This document shows, in pieces, positions 15,804 through 23,921 of a stretch of DNA of 64,000 nucleotides. Each line of letters begins with the position of its first letter. The stretch's first letter is position 1. A program made the translations under genes and the position numbers. Source of the stretch: Paraburkholderia bryophila (GTDB lineage Bacteria > Pseudomonadota > Gammaproteobacteria > Burkholderiales > Burkholderiaceae). The stretch covers positions 2,170,001 through 2,234,000 of the forward strand of contig NZ_JACCAS010000001.1 in assembly GCF_013409255.1 (NCBI RefSeq), given 5' to 3'. The notes below the pieces were generated by a model. It was not told the origin of the DNA and ran no database searches. It saw only the letters and a program-made list of their open reading frames with translations.

Positions 15804-16802
15804 CTATCGACGCGGCAGCGTGACCTGCGCCACCAGTCCGCCTTCCGCGCCGTTGCGCAGCACCAGCTCGCCGCCGTGACGCTTCACGACGTCGTTCGCG
15901 ATGGCGAGGCCCAGTCCCGTTCCCCCTGTGTTCTTGTTGCGAGAACTCTCCACGCGGTAGAACGGCTCCAGCGCCCGCTCGAGTTGCGACTCCGGTATGC
16001 CGGGGCCGTGATCGACAATCTCGATACGCACATTCGAAGGTGCATCCGTCAAGCGGATGTGCGCGTCTTCGCCATATCGAATCGCGTTGGCAACCAGATT
16101 CGTCAAGCAACGCTTGAGGCCGAGCGGCTGAGCCGGGAGCGGCGCCACTTCGCCGCCGATCGTCACCCGCTGGCCGTGTTCCGCCGCGTCTTCCGCGATC
16201 GCGTCCACCAGCGCATTGATATCGACCGGACTGAACGCCTCGACGACTTCTTCATTGCGTAGAAACGATAGCGTTGCTTCCAGGAGTTTCGTCATTTCGT
16301 CGATGTCGTCTCTGAGCCGCTCACTCAATTCGACATCCTGCGCGGAGCGAAGGCGTAATTTCATACGCGTCAGAGGGGTGCGCAAATCGTGCGACACAGC
16401 GGCGAGAAAACGGTTGCGCTCACTCATTTGCCGCCGCAGTGAGGCCTGCATCGTGTTGAACACTCTGGCGGCCTGACGCGCTTCGATAGGGCCGGTTTCC
16501 TTGATAGGCGGCGCATCGATATTCCTCGACAACTCAGAGGCCCCCAACGCTAGCGACCGGAAGGGGGCCGCCAGCATGCGGGCCCCAATCCAGGAGGAGA
16601 TCAGCGCCGGCATGACCTGGATCATCACAGCGGCGCCCCACTGCAGCGGCGCGCTCATTCCGGGAGGCGGTTTGAACGGCGCCGTGCTGTAGAGCTTGAA
16701 GAGCACCAGGCCAGCACAGACCTGCGTCACGAGGACGATCGAGATCATCATGAAGAGCAGGCGATAAAAAGCCGAATCGAAGCGGGGTTTGTGCATGGTC
16801 AT
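15804..16802 (-). CDS. Sensor histidine kinase (EnvZ-like)
   Basis: An inner-membrane histidine kinase of about 332 residues. Two transmembrane helices (about 16-38 and 55-77) enclose a very short periplasmic loop. A HAMP-like linker follows, with the H-box SHDLRTPLTRMKLRLR, N-box LVANAIRYGED, G1 DHGPGIP and G2 GGTGLGLAI. It probably phosphorylates the orphan regulator at 6600-7310. The tiny periplasmic part suggests sensing in the membrane or through a partner. The ATG at 16802 is chosen over a TTG at 16814. It is divergent from the TonB-dependent receptor gene, with the shared operator between them. Confidence 0.91.
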   Translation of the reverse strand: MTMHKPRFDSAFYRLLFMMISIVLVTQVCAGLVLFKLYSTAPFKPPPGMSAPLQWGAAVMIQVMPALISSWIGARMLAAPFRSLALGASELSRNIDAPPIKETGPIEARQAARVFNTMQASLRRQMSERNRFLAAVSHDLRTPLTRMKLRLRSAQDVELSERLRDDIDEMTKLLEATLSFLRNEEVVEAFSPVDINALVDAIAEDAAEHGQRVTIGGEVAPLPAQPLGLKRCLTNLVANAIRYGEDAHIRLTDAPSNVRIEIVDHGPGIPESQLERALEPFYRVESSRNKNTGGTGLGLAIANDVVKRHGGELVLRNGAEGGLVAQVTLPRR

Positions 16803-16942
16803 GACCGACAGCAAGCGATGGCTTCAATTATCGCCCGCGAATGTAGGGTCTTTGTGTGTCCTTTATTGCAAACCCGAAACAAATTTCGGTGCCGGCCATC
16901 CGTTCACCGCGTGTCCGGCTGCCTTCGATTCCCGCCGACGGT

Positions 16943-16963
16943 TTGTATCAACCGCGATACAAA
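16943..16963. promoter_or_regulatory. Operator-like palindrome before the receptor operon
   Basis: TTGTATC at 16943-16949, six bases, then GATACAAA at 16956-16963, followed by ATGAAACAGAAAT at 16970-16982. It matches the site at 7592-7612 closely, including spacing. It lies between the divergent sensor kinase and receptor genes, about 115 bases before the receptor start. This is the more symmetric of the two copies. Confidence 0.65.
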
Positions 16964-17067
16964 GGCCTCATGAAACAGAAATAACCGGCACTTACCGTTC
17001 ACCTTGAGTTGCGCTACACGGCATCACTTTCGGTAGATTGCAAAGTCAAGAGGAGACAAAGGTGAAG

Positions 17068-19416
17068 ATGAAAAATAGAACGAAGCACGCGGCGGTTTCG
17101 GCGGCGCTATCGCGGCGGCACGGCGGGCGTTACGCAACGCTATTCGTCGGACCGGTGTTCGGGTTGGCATCGCTGGGTGTGCATGCGCAGGCGCCGACGC
17201 CAATGCAGACTCAGCAGATCGCCGCGCCAGAAGCTGCGTCTGCCGCAACGCCGGCCGCCGCGCCGAATGCACCGGTTGCCGAGACGTCGAAAGCGCAAGG
17301 AAAAAATAGCGCGACGCTCAATACCGTTGTAGTTACCGCGACCCGCCGACGTGAGCCGGCGCGCGAAGTGCCGATGCAGGTCAATGTACTCTCGGCCGAC
17401 GAGCTGCAGAAGAGCGGGGCAAAGACCATGTCCGATTACCTGTCTTCGGAGCCGGGTGTCGACCTGAACGCGAGTGGCGGCAGCGGGTCCGGTCAGGTCA
17501 GTATCCGTGGCGTGACAACAGGGGTTCAGACAGGGCCGACGGTCGGCATGTATATCGACGACGTCGCGTTCGGCGGCAGCACCTTGTTCTCCCAAAGTGC
17601 AACGTTCGCGCTCGACATGAGCCTGCTCGACCTCAACCACGTCGAAATCCTGCGTGGTCCTCAGGGCACCTTGTATGGTGCCGGCGCGATGGGCGGCCTG
17701 CTGAAATACGTCACCAACGAACCCGACTCGGAACAGTTTTCCGGGCAAGTCGGCACAGGTGTGTCGGGAACGGAGCATGGCGGCGTGAGCGGTACGGCCA
17801 ATGCCGCGTTGAATATCCCGCTGAAAACCGACGTTGCCGCGCTACGCGTCTCGGTGTTCGGGCAGCACGATGGCGGCTACGTCGACGCAGTCGGTCCCCA
17901 GGCGGATTCGCACATCGATCGTGGCGACACCTACGGCGCCCGCGCGTCGTTGCTGCTGACTCCCACCCGAGACTTGACGGTGCGGTTGACCGCGGTCTCG
18001 CAGAACATCAATCGTAACGATCCGAACTACGTTGAATATGGCGCCAACGGGCAACCGGTCTGGGGTGACCTGACAACGCAACAGTTCGCCCCGCAACCGT
18101 TTCATCAGAACATCCAGCTCTATTCGGCCGGGATCGAATACGAACTCGGCTGGGCGCGCCTGAACTCGATCACGTCGTATCAAAGAGTCAACTCGAGCGC
18201 GCCGCAAGACTTAACCGGCGTATATGGGCCGCTATTTGCAGCGCAGGGGCTGGACCTGGGTTCGGTGGTGGCCAAGGATGTCGCCACGACGAACAAATTC
18301 ACGCAGGAATTTCGCCTGACCTCGCCGGGCAATCAGCGGCTGGAGTGGCTGGCCGGACTCTTCTATACGCATGAGCGCAGCACGTTGAGCGAGGGGTTCT
18401 TAACGACTTTGCCCGATGGCACCGCCGGGCCGAACCTGTCGGAGATCGAAGCGCCCAGCACGTACGACGAGTACGCGGCCTACGGCGACCTCACCTATCA
18501 CCTCACGCCGCGTCTTTCGCTGACCGGCGGCGTCCGGATCGCCCACAACAGCCAGACCTACGAGCAGACGACGTCCGGCATGCTCGCCGGGCCAACACAG
18601 ACCGTCTCGGCACCGTCATCGGACACCAGCAAAACCTACATGTTCACCGCGCGCTATGCGCTGACGCCCAATAGCAATGCGTATGTCCGCGTCGCCAGCG
18701 GATACCGGCCGGGCGGCCCGAATGCACTGCTGATCGACCCGCTCACCGGCATGCGTGCGCCGGGTAGCCCGACGTTCGCGCCCGACACACTGTGGAGTTA
18801 TGAGGCCGGTTACAAGGCCGACCTGCTCGACAAGCGGCTATCGCTGGAAGCGTCCGTCTACGACATCGAATGGAAGAACATCCAGCAACTCGGTACGGTC
18901 GACGGTGTGAATCAGGTCGTCAACGCTGGCGACGCACGGATCAAGGGTCTGGAGTTCTCGGGCACGTTCCGTCCCGACCGGCACTGGAATTTCAGTGCGA
19001 ACCTGTCGCTCATCGACGCGCGTTTGACGACGGGCAATGCCAGCGCCGGCACGACAGCCGGCGAACCATTGCCAAACTCGGCCAAGGTCGCCGCCACGCT
19101 TTCGGGCACCTATCTGTTCACCACACAAGGGTATCCGTCGTATGCGGGTGTCACTCAACGATTTGTCGGCCCACGTCATAGCGGATTCGACACCAGTTCC
19201 GGCCGCCCCGACTATCCGCTGCCTGGTTATGCGATCACCGATCTGCAAGCAGGCGTGGACTTCAGGAAATTCAGCCTGGCTTTCTATATCCGCAACCTGT
19301 TCGACCGCCGCGCCCTGATCGCGGCGGGTACTTCGCTCATGCCGCTGGGAGGCCCGGCCCTCGTCAGTGTGATTCAGCCTCGCACGATCGGTGCGACGCT
19401 GAACGTTCCGTTCTAA
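17068..19416 (+). CDS. TonB-dependent outer-membrane receptor
   Basis: A 782-residue receptor. An N-terminal export signal ends near GVHAQA, followed by an alanine-rich linker and a TonB box-like VVVTATRR. The plug domain spans about 95-225 (SIRGV, VGMYIDDV, VEILRGPQGTLYGAGAMGG), and a 22-strand barrel ends in the terminal Phe of LNVPF. It is of the large-substrate type related to receptors for sugars or peptides; no siderophore gene is nearby. The ATG at 17068 follows AGGAGA; a GTG two codons earlier is also possible. First gene of the operon receptor-hydrolase-E1 and preceded by the shared operator, so it is the likely entry route for the peptide substrate. Confidence 0.93.
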   Translation: MKNRTKHAAVSAALSRRHGGRYATLFVGPVFGLASLGVHAQAPTPMQTQQIAAPEAASAATPAAAPNAPVAETSKAQGKNSATLNTVVVTATRRREPAREVPMQVNVLSADELQKSGAKTMSDYLSSEPGVDLNASGGSGSGQVSIRGVTTGVQTGPTVGMYIDDVAFGGSTLFSQSATFALDMSLLDLNHVEILRGPQGTLYGAGAMGGLLKYVTNEPDSEQFSGQVGTGVSGTEHGGVSGTANAALNIPLKTDVAALRVSVFGQHDGGYVDAVGPQADSHIDRGDTYGARASLLLTPTRDLTVRLTAVSQNINRNDPNYVEYGANGQPVWGDLTTQQFAPQPFHQNIQLYSAGIEYELGWARLNSITSYQRVNSSAPQDLTGVYGPLFAAQGLDLGSVVAKDVATTNKFTQEFRLTSPGNQRLEWLAGLFYTHERSTLSEGFLTTLPDGTAGPNLSEIEAPSTYDEYAAYGDLTYHLTPRLSLTGGVRIAHNSQTYEQTTSGMLAGPTQTVSAPSSDTSKTYMFTARYALTPNSNAYVRVASGYRPGGPNALLIDPLTGMRAPGSPTFAPDTLWSYEAGYKADLLDKRLSLEASVYDIEWKNIQQLGTVDGVNQVVNAGDARIKGLEFSGTFRPDRHWNFSANLSLIDARLTTGNASAGTTAGEPLPNSAKVAATLSGTYLFTTQGYPSYAGVTQRFVGPRHSGFDTSSGRPDYPLPGYAITDLQAGVDFRKFSLAFYIRNLFDRRALIAAGTSLMPLGGPALVSVIQPRTIGATLNVPF

Positions 19417-19434
19417 TCATAAGGATAAGTGCTA

Positions 19435-21069
19435 ATGACGCAAGACTCGCAAGACAACGTCGAACGGCTGGATGCCCTGTTCGAGCGTTTCAACAAGGGC
19501 GACCAGCCCGGCCTGGTCGTGGCCGTGGCGCATCGGGGCGCAATCCTCTACCGGCGCGGCTTCGGCCTGGCAAGCCTGGAACATGGCGTAATCAACACCG
19601 CAGCCACACGTCTGCGCATCGGCTCGACGAGCAAGCATTTCACCTGCCTCGCCGCGCTGCTGCTGGCCGAAGAAGGCAAGCTCGATATCGACGCCGGGAT
19701 TCGCACGTATATGCCCGAACTGCCGCTGCTGGCCGGCGACCCGACCTTGCGCCAATTGATGACGCATACGGGCGGATACCGCTGCTACCTCGATCTCACC
19801 CTGCTCGCGCAAGGCGTGGCGACCCTGCCGCGCGGCGGCGCATTGGCCGCGCAAGTGCGACAGCGCGCCGTCAATTTCCCGCCGGGGGAGAGGATGATCT
19901 ACTGCAACGGTGGGTATCACCTGCTGTCGCTCGTGATCGGGCGTGTCAGCGGGATGTCCTTCGAGACCTTCCTGAAAGAACGCATCTTCAACGTGATGGG
20001 CATGGTCGACACGGAGTCGGTCGCCGACGACATGCAAATCCGCCCGCGCATGGCAACCCAGCACGTACCGGACGGAAAAGGCGGATTCATGCGTGGTCTC
20101 TTCCCCGCGTGGGAGGTGCTCGGCGAAGGCGGCATCGTCTCGACAGTCGACGACATGCTGCTCTGGCTCGCGCATCTGCGCGGCTCCAAGCGGCTCGGCA
20201 GCGAAGCGAGCTGGCGTGAGATGCTGACAAAACCGCGCTATTCAAGCGGAGCAGAAGGTGTCTATGCCTTGGGGCTGATGCGCACACCGCATCGCAACGT
20301 GGAGTTTCTGCACCATGCCGGCGGAGTGTTCGGTGGCGCCTGCCAGATGTTGACCGTGGTGGAACACGCGCTGGATGTGATCATTCTCACCAACGGTGCC
20401 GCGGCCAATCCGGTCGAATTGGCCACGCAGGTGGTCGATATCGTTCTCGGTGATTCGATACTGGGTGCAAAACCTGCTGCGCCAACACAGACCGCCGGGT
20501 ACGAGAGCTTGCTCGGCAAGTACCACTCGCGCGAATCCGGAACGTATTGCGTGATCGCCGATCACGATGGCCAGGTGAATGCAATCTTCCACAACGTCAA
20601 ACACATGCCGTTGCCGCTGATCGAGACGGCAGACGGGTTGCGGGTCGACGACGGCGCGGGCGGCACGCTTCTGATCAAACCACGCACGTCGGCGGCAGAA
20701 GGACGTGTCACCGCGGTCGAGTTGGTGGACTGCGGTCACGCGGAGATACTGGAGCGCTTGCCCGACACGGCACAGTCTCTCTCCGACGCGTCGGCGGGTC
20801 TGGAGGGCACGTACCACAGTAGCGATGCCGCAGCGCGTGCGACGATCGCGATGGCCAATGACGAACTCACCCTAACGATGGAAGGCGTAGCAGGCAGCGC
20901 CAACTACCGGCTCAACCCGGTCGGCAACGGTGTTTTCACATTCGACCCTGCCGGTCAGTCGACCGTCATCTGTGGCGTGTTGACGGTGCAGCGCTCGGGC
21001 AAGCAGGTCGCGCACTTTCGCATCGACACCACGCGCACGCGCAATCTGAAGTTCACACGTGAAGCATAG
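19435..21069 (+). CDS. S12-type serine hydrolase, D-aminopeptidase/MlrB-like (copy 2)
   Basis: A protein of about 544 residues, paralogous over its whole length to the one at 12506-14167. Motifs are STSK for the catalytic Ser/Lys, YCN in place of YSN, and HAG in HHAGGVFGG. The same three-domain layout is visible, with C-terminal beta segments beginning near QTAGYESLLGKYHS and GLEGTYHSSD. The ATG at 19435, preceded by AAGGATAAG, is preferred over an in-frame GTG at 19429. It starts 18 bases after the receptor stop, so uptake and hydrolysis are co-transcribed. The paralogs probably differ in residue preference. Confidence 0.87.
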   Translation: MTQDSQDNVERLDALFERFNKGDQPGLVVAVAHRGAILYRRGFGLASLEHGVINTAATRLRIGSTSKHFTCLAALLLAEEGKLDIDAGIRTYMPELPLLAGDPTLRQLMTHTGGYRCYLDLTLLAQGVATLPRGGALAAQVRQRAVNFPPGERMIYCNGGYHLLSLVIGRVSGMSFETFLKERIFNVMGMVDTESVADDMQIRPRMATQHVPDGKGGFMRGLFPAWEVLGEGGIVSTVDDMLLWLAHLRGSKRLGSEASWREMLTKPRYSSGAEGVYALGLMRTPHRNVEFLHHAGGVFGGACQMLTVVEHALDVIILTNGAAANPVELATQVVDIVLGDSILGAKPAAPTQTAGYESLLGKYHSRESGTYCVIADHDGQVNAIFHNVKHMPLPLIETADGLRVDDGAGGTLLIKPRTSAAEGRVTAVELVDCGHAEILERLPDTAQSLSDASAGLEGTYHSSDAAARATIAMANDELTLTMEGVAGSANYRLNPVGNGVFTFDPAGQSTVICGVLTVQRSGKQVAHFRIDTTRTRNLKFTREA

Positions 21070-21081
21070 CGAGCTATCTGA

Positions 21082-23760
21082 ATGAAAGCCGAACCCGTCG
21101 ATCCGTCGCACAGTGGCACCGCGCGGCGATCAGATACCGATACCGACCAGCAGGAAACCGCCGAATGGCTCGACGCGCTAGAAGGTGTCGCGCGCGTCGC
21201 GGGCGTCGATCGCGCCACCTTCCTGTTGCAACGGCTCGCCGAACACGCAAATCATCTGGGCATATCGCCCTCTTCACCTCCCTACTCGCTTTATCAGAAC
21301 ACGATTGCTGTCGAGGACCAGCCGGCGTATCCCGGCAACCTCGTGATGGAGGAACGCATCACGTCGATCATCCGCTGGAACGCGCTTGCCATGGTCGCCA
21401 AAGCCAATAAGGCCTACGGCGAGCTCGGCGGCCACATTGCAAGTTATGCGTCGGCGGCTGAAATCTTCGAGGTGGGTTTCAATCACTTCTTCAAGGCCGA
21501 TAACGCGGAATCGAAAGGCGATCTGGTCTATTTTCAGCCGCATTCGGCGCCAGGCGTCTATGCCCGTGCGTTTCTCGAAGGACGTCTCGACGAAGCGCAC
21601 CTCGAGCGCTACCGACAGGAAGTGGACGGCGGCGGCCTGTGCTCCTATCCACACCCGTGGCTGATGCCCGAGTTCTGGCAATTCCCCACGGGGTCGATGG
21701 GCATCGGGCCGATCAGCTCGATCTACCAGGCGCGCTTTCTGCGCTACCTCGACCATCGCGGCCTCGCAGACACGAACCAGCGTCGCGTATGGGGCATATT
21801 CGGCGATGGCGAGATGGACGAGCCGGAATCGATCGCGGCGCTTTCGCTTGCCGCACGCGAGAAGCTCGACAATCTCACGTTCGTCATCAATTGCAATCTG
21901 CAACGGCTGGACGGTCCGGTGCGCGGCAACGGCCAGATCATCCAGGAGCTGGAGTCGCTTTTTGGCGGTGCAGGCTGGAACGTCGTCAAGGTCGTGTGGG
22001 GCTCGGACTGGGATGCCCTTTTTTCGCGTGACCGCAACCACGCTTTGCTGCGCCGCTTTGCTGCCACGGTAGACGGTCAGTATCAGACGCTCGGCGCAAA
22101 CGACGGCGTTTACAACCGTATGCATTTCTTCGATCAAGACCCCGAGTTGCAAGCGTTGGTCGCGCATATGTCACCGGCGGAAATCGACAGCTTGCGGCGC
22201 GGCGGCCATGACTTCAGAAAGTTGTACGCAGCATTCGACGCTGCAGCAAAGCATTGCGGACGGCCGACGGTGATTCTCGCCAAGACGAAAAAGGGCTTCG
22301 GAATGGGCCATGCCGGCGAGTCGCGCAACACGTCGCATCAACAAAAGAAGCTCGACGTCGACACACTCAAGGCATTTCGCGATCGCTTCGCGCTGCCGCT
22401 CGACGACTGCGCGGTCGAAGCAATGGATTTCTACAAGCCCGCCGACAACAGCCCCGAGCAACGCTATCTGCACGCACGCCGCGACGCATTGGGCGGCTAT
22501 CTGCCAAAACGCACGACGCATGCGCCCGCCGTAGCGGTGCCGCCGTTAGAAAGCTACGCAAAATTCGCGCTCGAGCCGGACGATCGCGAGATTTCCACGA
22601 CGACCGCGCTGGTCCGCCTCTTCACCAACCTTCTGAAAGACAAGGTGTTGGGCCCGCGCATCGTGCCCATCGTCGCGGATGAAGCACGCACGTTTGGTAT
22701 GGCGAATCTGTTCCGCCAGGTCGGCATCTATGCGCCGCTCGGGCAGTTGTACGAGCCGGAAGACGCGGGATCAATGCTGTACTACAAGGAATCGAAAGAC
22801 GGCCAGCTACTCGAGGAAGGTATCACCGAAGCGGGTGCGATCTCGTCCTGGGTCGCGGCGGCCACCTCGTATAGCGTGAACGGCGTCGCGATGTTGCCGT
22901 TCTATATCTATTACTCCATGTTCGGCTTCCAGCGCGTAGGCGACCTGATCTGGGCAGCCGCCGATCAGCGCGCACGCGGTTTCCTGATCGGCGCCACAGC
23001 CGGGCGCACCACGCTCGCCGGCGAGGGCCTGCAACACCAGGACGGCACCAGTCACGTGATCGCTTCGACCGTGCCGAATTGTCGCGCGTACGACCCCGCA
23101 TTTTCCGGCGAAGCTGCCGTCATCGTCGATCACGGCTGCCGTAGCATGCTCGAAGAGCAGAAAGACGAGTTCTATTACCTGACGGTAACCAATGAGAACT
23201 ATAAGCACAGGCCTGTCGATGCCTCTGCCCACGGCGATGTCATCAGGGGAATGCGCCTCTACGGGGCACGCGGCGCAAAAGGCGCAGTGCCGGCCGTTCG
23301 CCTGCTCGGCTCGGGCGCAATCTTCCGCGAAGTGATTGCCGCCGCGGAGCTGCTGGCTGACGACTGGGACGTCGCATCCGAACTCTGGAGCGTGACGAGC
23401 TTCTCAGAGCTTGCACGCAACGCACGCGAGGTTGAACGCAATGCCATGTTTGGCGTGGTGCATGAGGCGAAGAGCCACGTCGCGCACTGCCTTCAAGGCA
23501 ACGCGCCGGTTGTGGCCGCCAGCGACTATGTGCGCGCCTATGCGCAACTGATTGCGTCGTATGTCGACGCACCCTACATCGCGCTCGGCACTGACGGCTT
23601 TGGCCGCAGCGATACCCGTCCCGCATTGCGACGCTTCTTCGAAATCGACCGGTATCACATTGTGCTCGCCGCGCTCTCGAACATTGATCGCGTCAAGCAT
23701 GGGCAGGCGCTGCAACGCTACGACATCGAAACCAGCCTCAGCGCGCCGTGGACCCGTTAG
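21082..23760 (+). CDS. Homodimeric pyruvate dehydrogenase E1-like 2-oxo-acid dehydrogenase
   Basis: An 892-residue protein of the AceE type. The thiamine-diphosphate motif GDGEMDEPES (with NLTFVINCNLQ later) and the long RLDGPVRGNGQIIQELE segment are typical of homodimeric E1 of pyruvate dehydrogenase; length is also typical (about 885-900). No E2 or E3 gene is nearby, so it must borrow those subunits or act differently. A precedent is MdeB of Pseudomonas putida, an AceE relative for 2-oxobutyrate encoded beside an amino-acid lyase. Its place 12 bases after a D-aminopeptidase gene suggests oxidation of a 2-oxo acid from the peptide. Confidence 0.9.
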   Translation: MKAEPVDPSHSGTARRSDTDTDQQETAEWLDALEGVARVAGVDRATFLLQRLAEHANHLGISPSSPPYSLYQNTIAVEDQPAYPGNLVMEERITSIIRWNALAMVAKANKAYGELGGHIASYASAAEIFEVGFNHFFKADNAESKGDLVYFQPHSAPGVYARAFLEGRLDEAHLERYRQEVDGGGLCSYPHPWLMPEFWQFPTGSMGIGPISSIYQARFLRYLDHRGLADTNQRRVWGIFGDGEMDEPESIAALSLAAREKLDNLTFVINCNLQRLDGPVRGNGQIIQELESLFGGAGWNVVKVVWGSDWDALFSRDRNHALLRRFAATVDGQYQTLGANDGVYNRMHFFDQDPELQALVAHMSPAEIDSLRRGGHDFRKLYAAFDAAAKHCGRPTVILAKTKKGFGMGHAGESRNTSHQQKKLDVDTLKAFRDRFALPLDDCAVEAMDFYKPADNSPEQRYLHARRDALGGYLPKRTTHAPAVAVPPLESYAKFALEPDDREISTTTALVRLFTNLLKDKVLGPRIVPIVADEARTFGMANLFRQVGIYAPLGQLYEPEDAGSMLYYKESKDGQLLEEGITEAGAISSWVAAATSYSVNGVAMLPFYIYYSMFGFQRVGDLIWAAADQRARGFLIGATAGRTTLAGEGLQHQDGTSHVIASTVPNCRAYDPAFSGEAAVIVDHGCRSMLEEQKDEFYYLTVTNENYKHRPVDASAHGDVIRGMRLYGARGAKGAVPAVRLLGSGAIFREVIAAAELLADDWDVASELWSVTSFSELARNAREVERNAMFGVVHEAKSHVAHCLQGNAPVVAASDYVRAYAQLIASYVDAPYIALGTDGFGRSDTRPALRRFFEIDRYHIVLAALSNIDRVKHGQALQRYDIETSLSAPWTR

Positions 23761-23843
23761 CCACGCAATCCTGGTCACTCAAGACCCGGCGCTCCTGAAC
23801 CGTTTGGAACCGGGTATCGCAGTCGTTCAGGATTCGATGTTTC

Positions 23844-23893
23844 GAAGGTCCGGTCCGATCAGGTTGTTTAGCCAGATCGACGACCGGACCTTC
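23844..23893. terminator. Long inverted repeat between convergent E1 and oxidoreductase genes
   Basis: GAAGGTCCGGTC at 23844-23855 and GACCGGACCTTC at 23882-23893 are perfect 12-base inverted repeats around a 26-base loop. It sits in the 161-base gap where two genes converge. There is no T-run, so it may be a bidirectional barrier or an mRNA-stabilising structure. Confidence 0.55.
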
Positions 23894-23921
23894 GTGTCCT
23901 CAGGCAACAGGCCATCGCCCC

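Noticed and set aside
17068..19416. Siderophore (iron) receptor interpretation
   Set aside because: Sequence alone cannot exclude it, but there are no siderophore biosynthesis, Fur-type or ferric-reductase genes nearby, and the co-transcribed genes are peptidases and 2-oxo-acid enzymes.
22171..22521. E2 or E3 subunit gene for the AceE-like enzyme
   Set aside because: I looked for lipoyl, E2 or E3 genes on both strands around 21-28 kb; frames there are shadows and none shows a lipoyl or dihydrolipoamide dehydrogenase motif.
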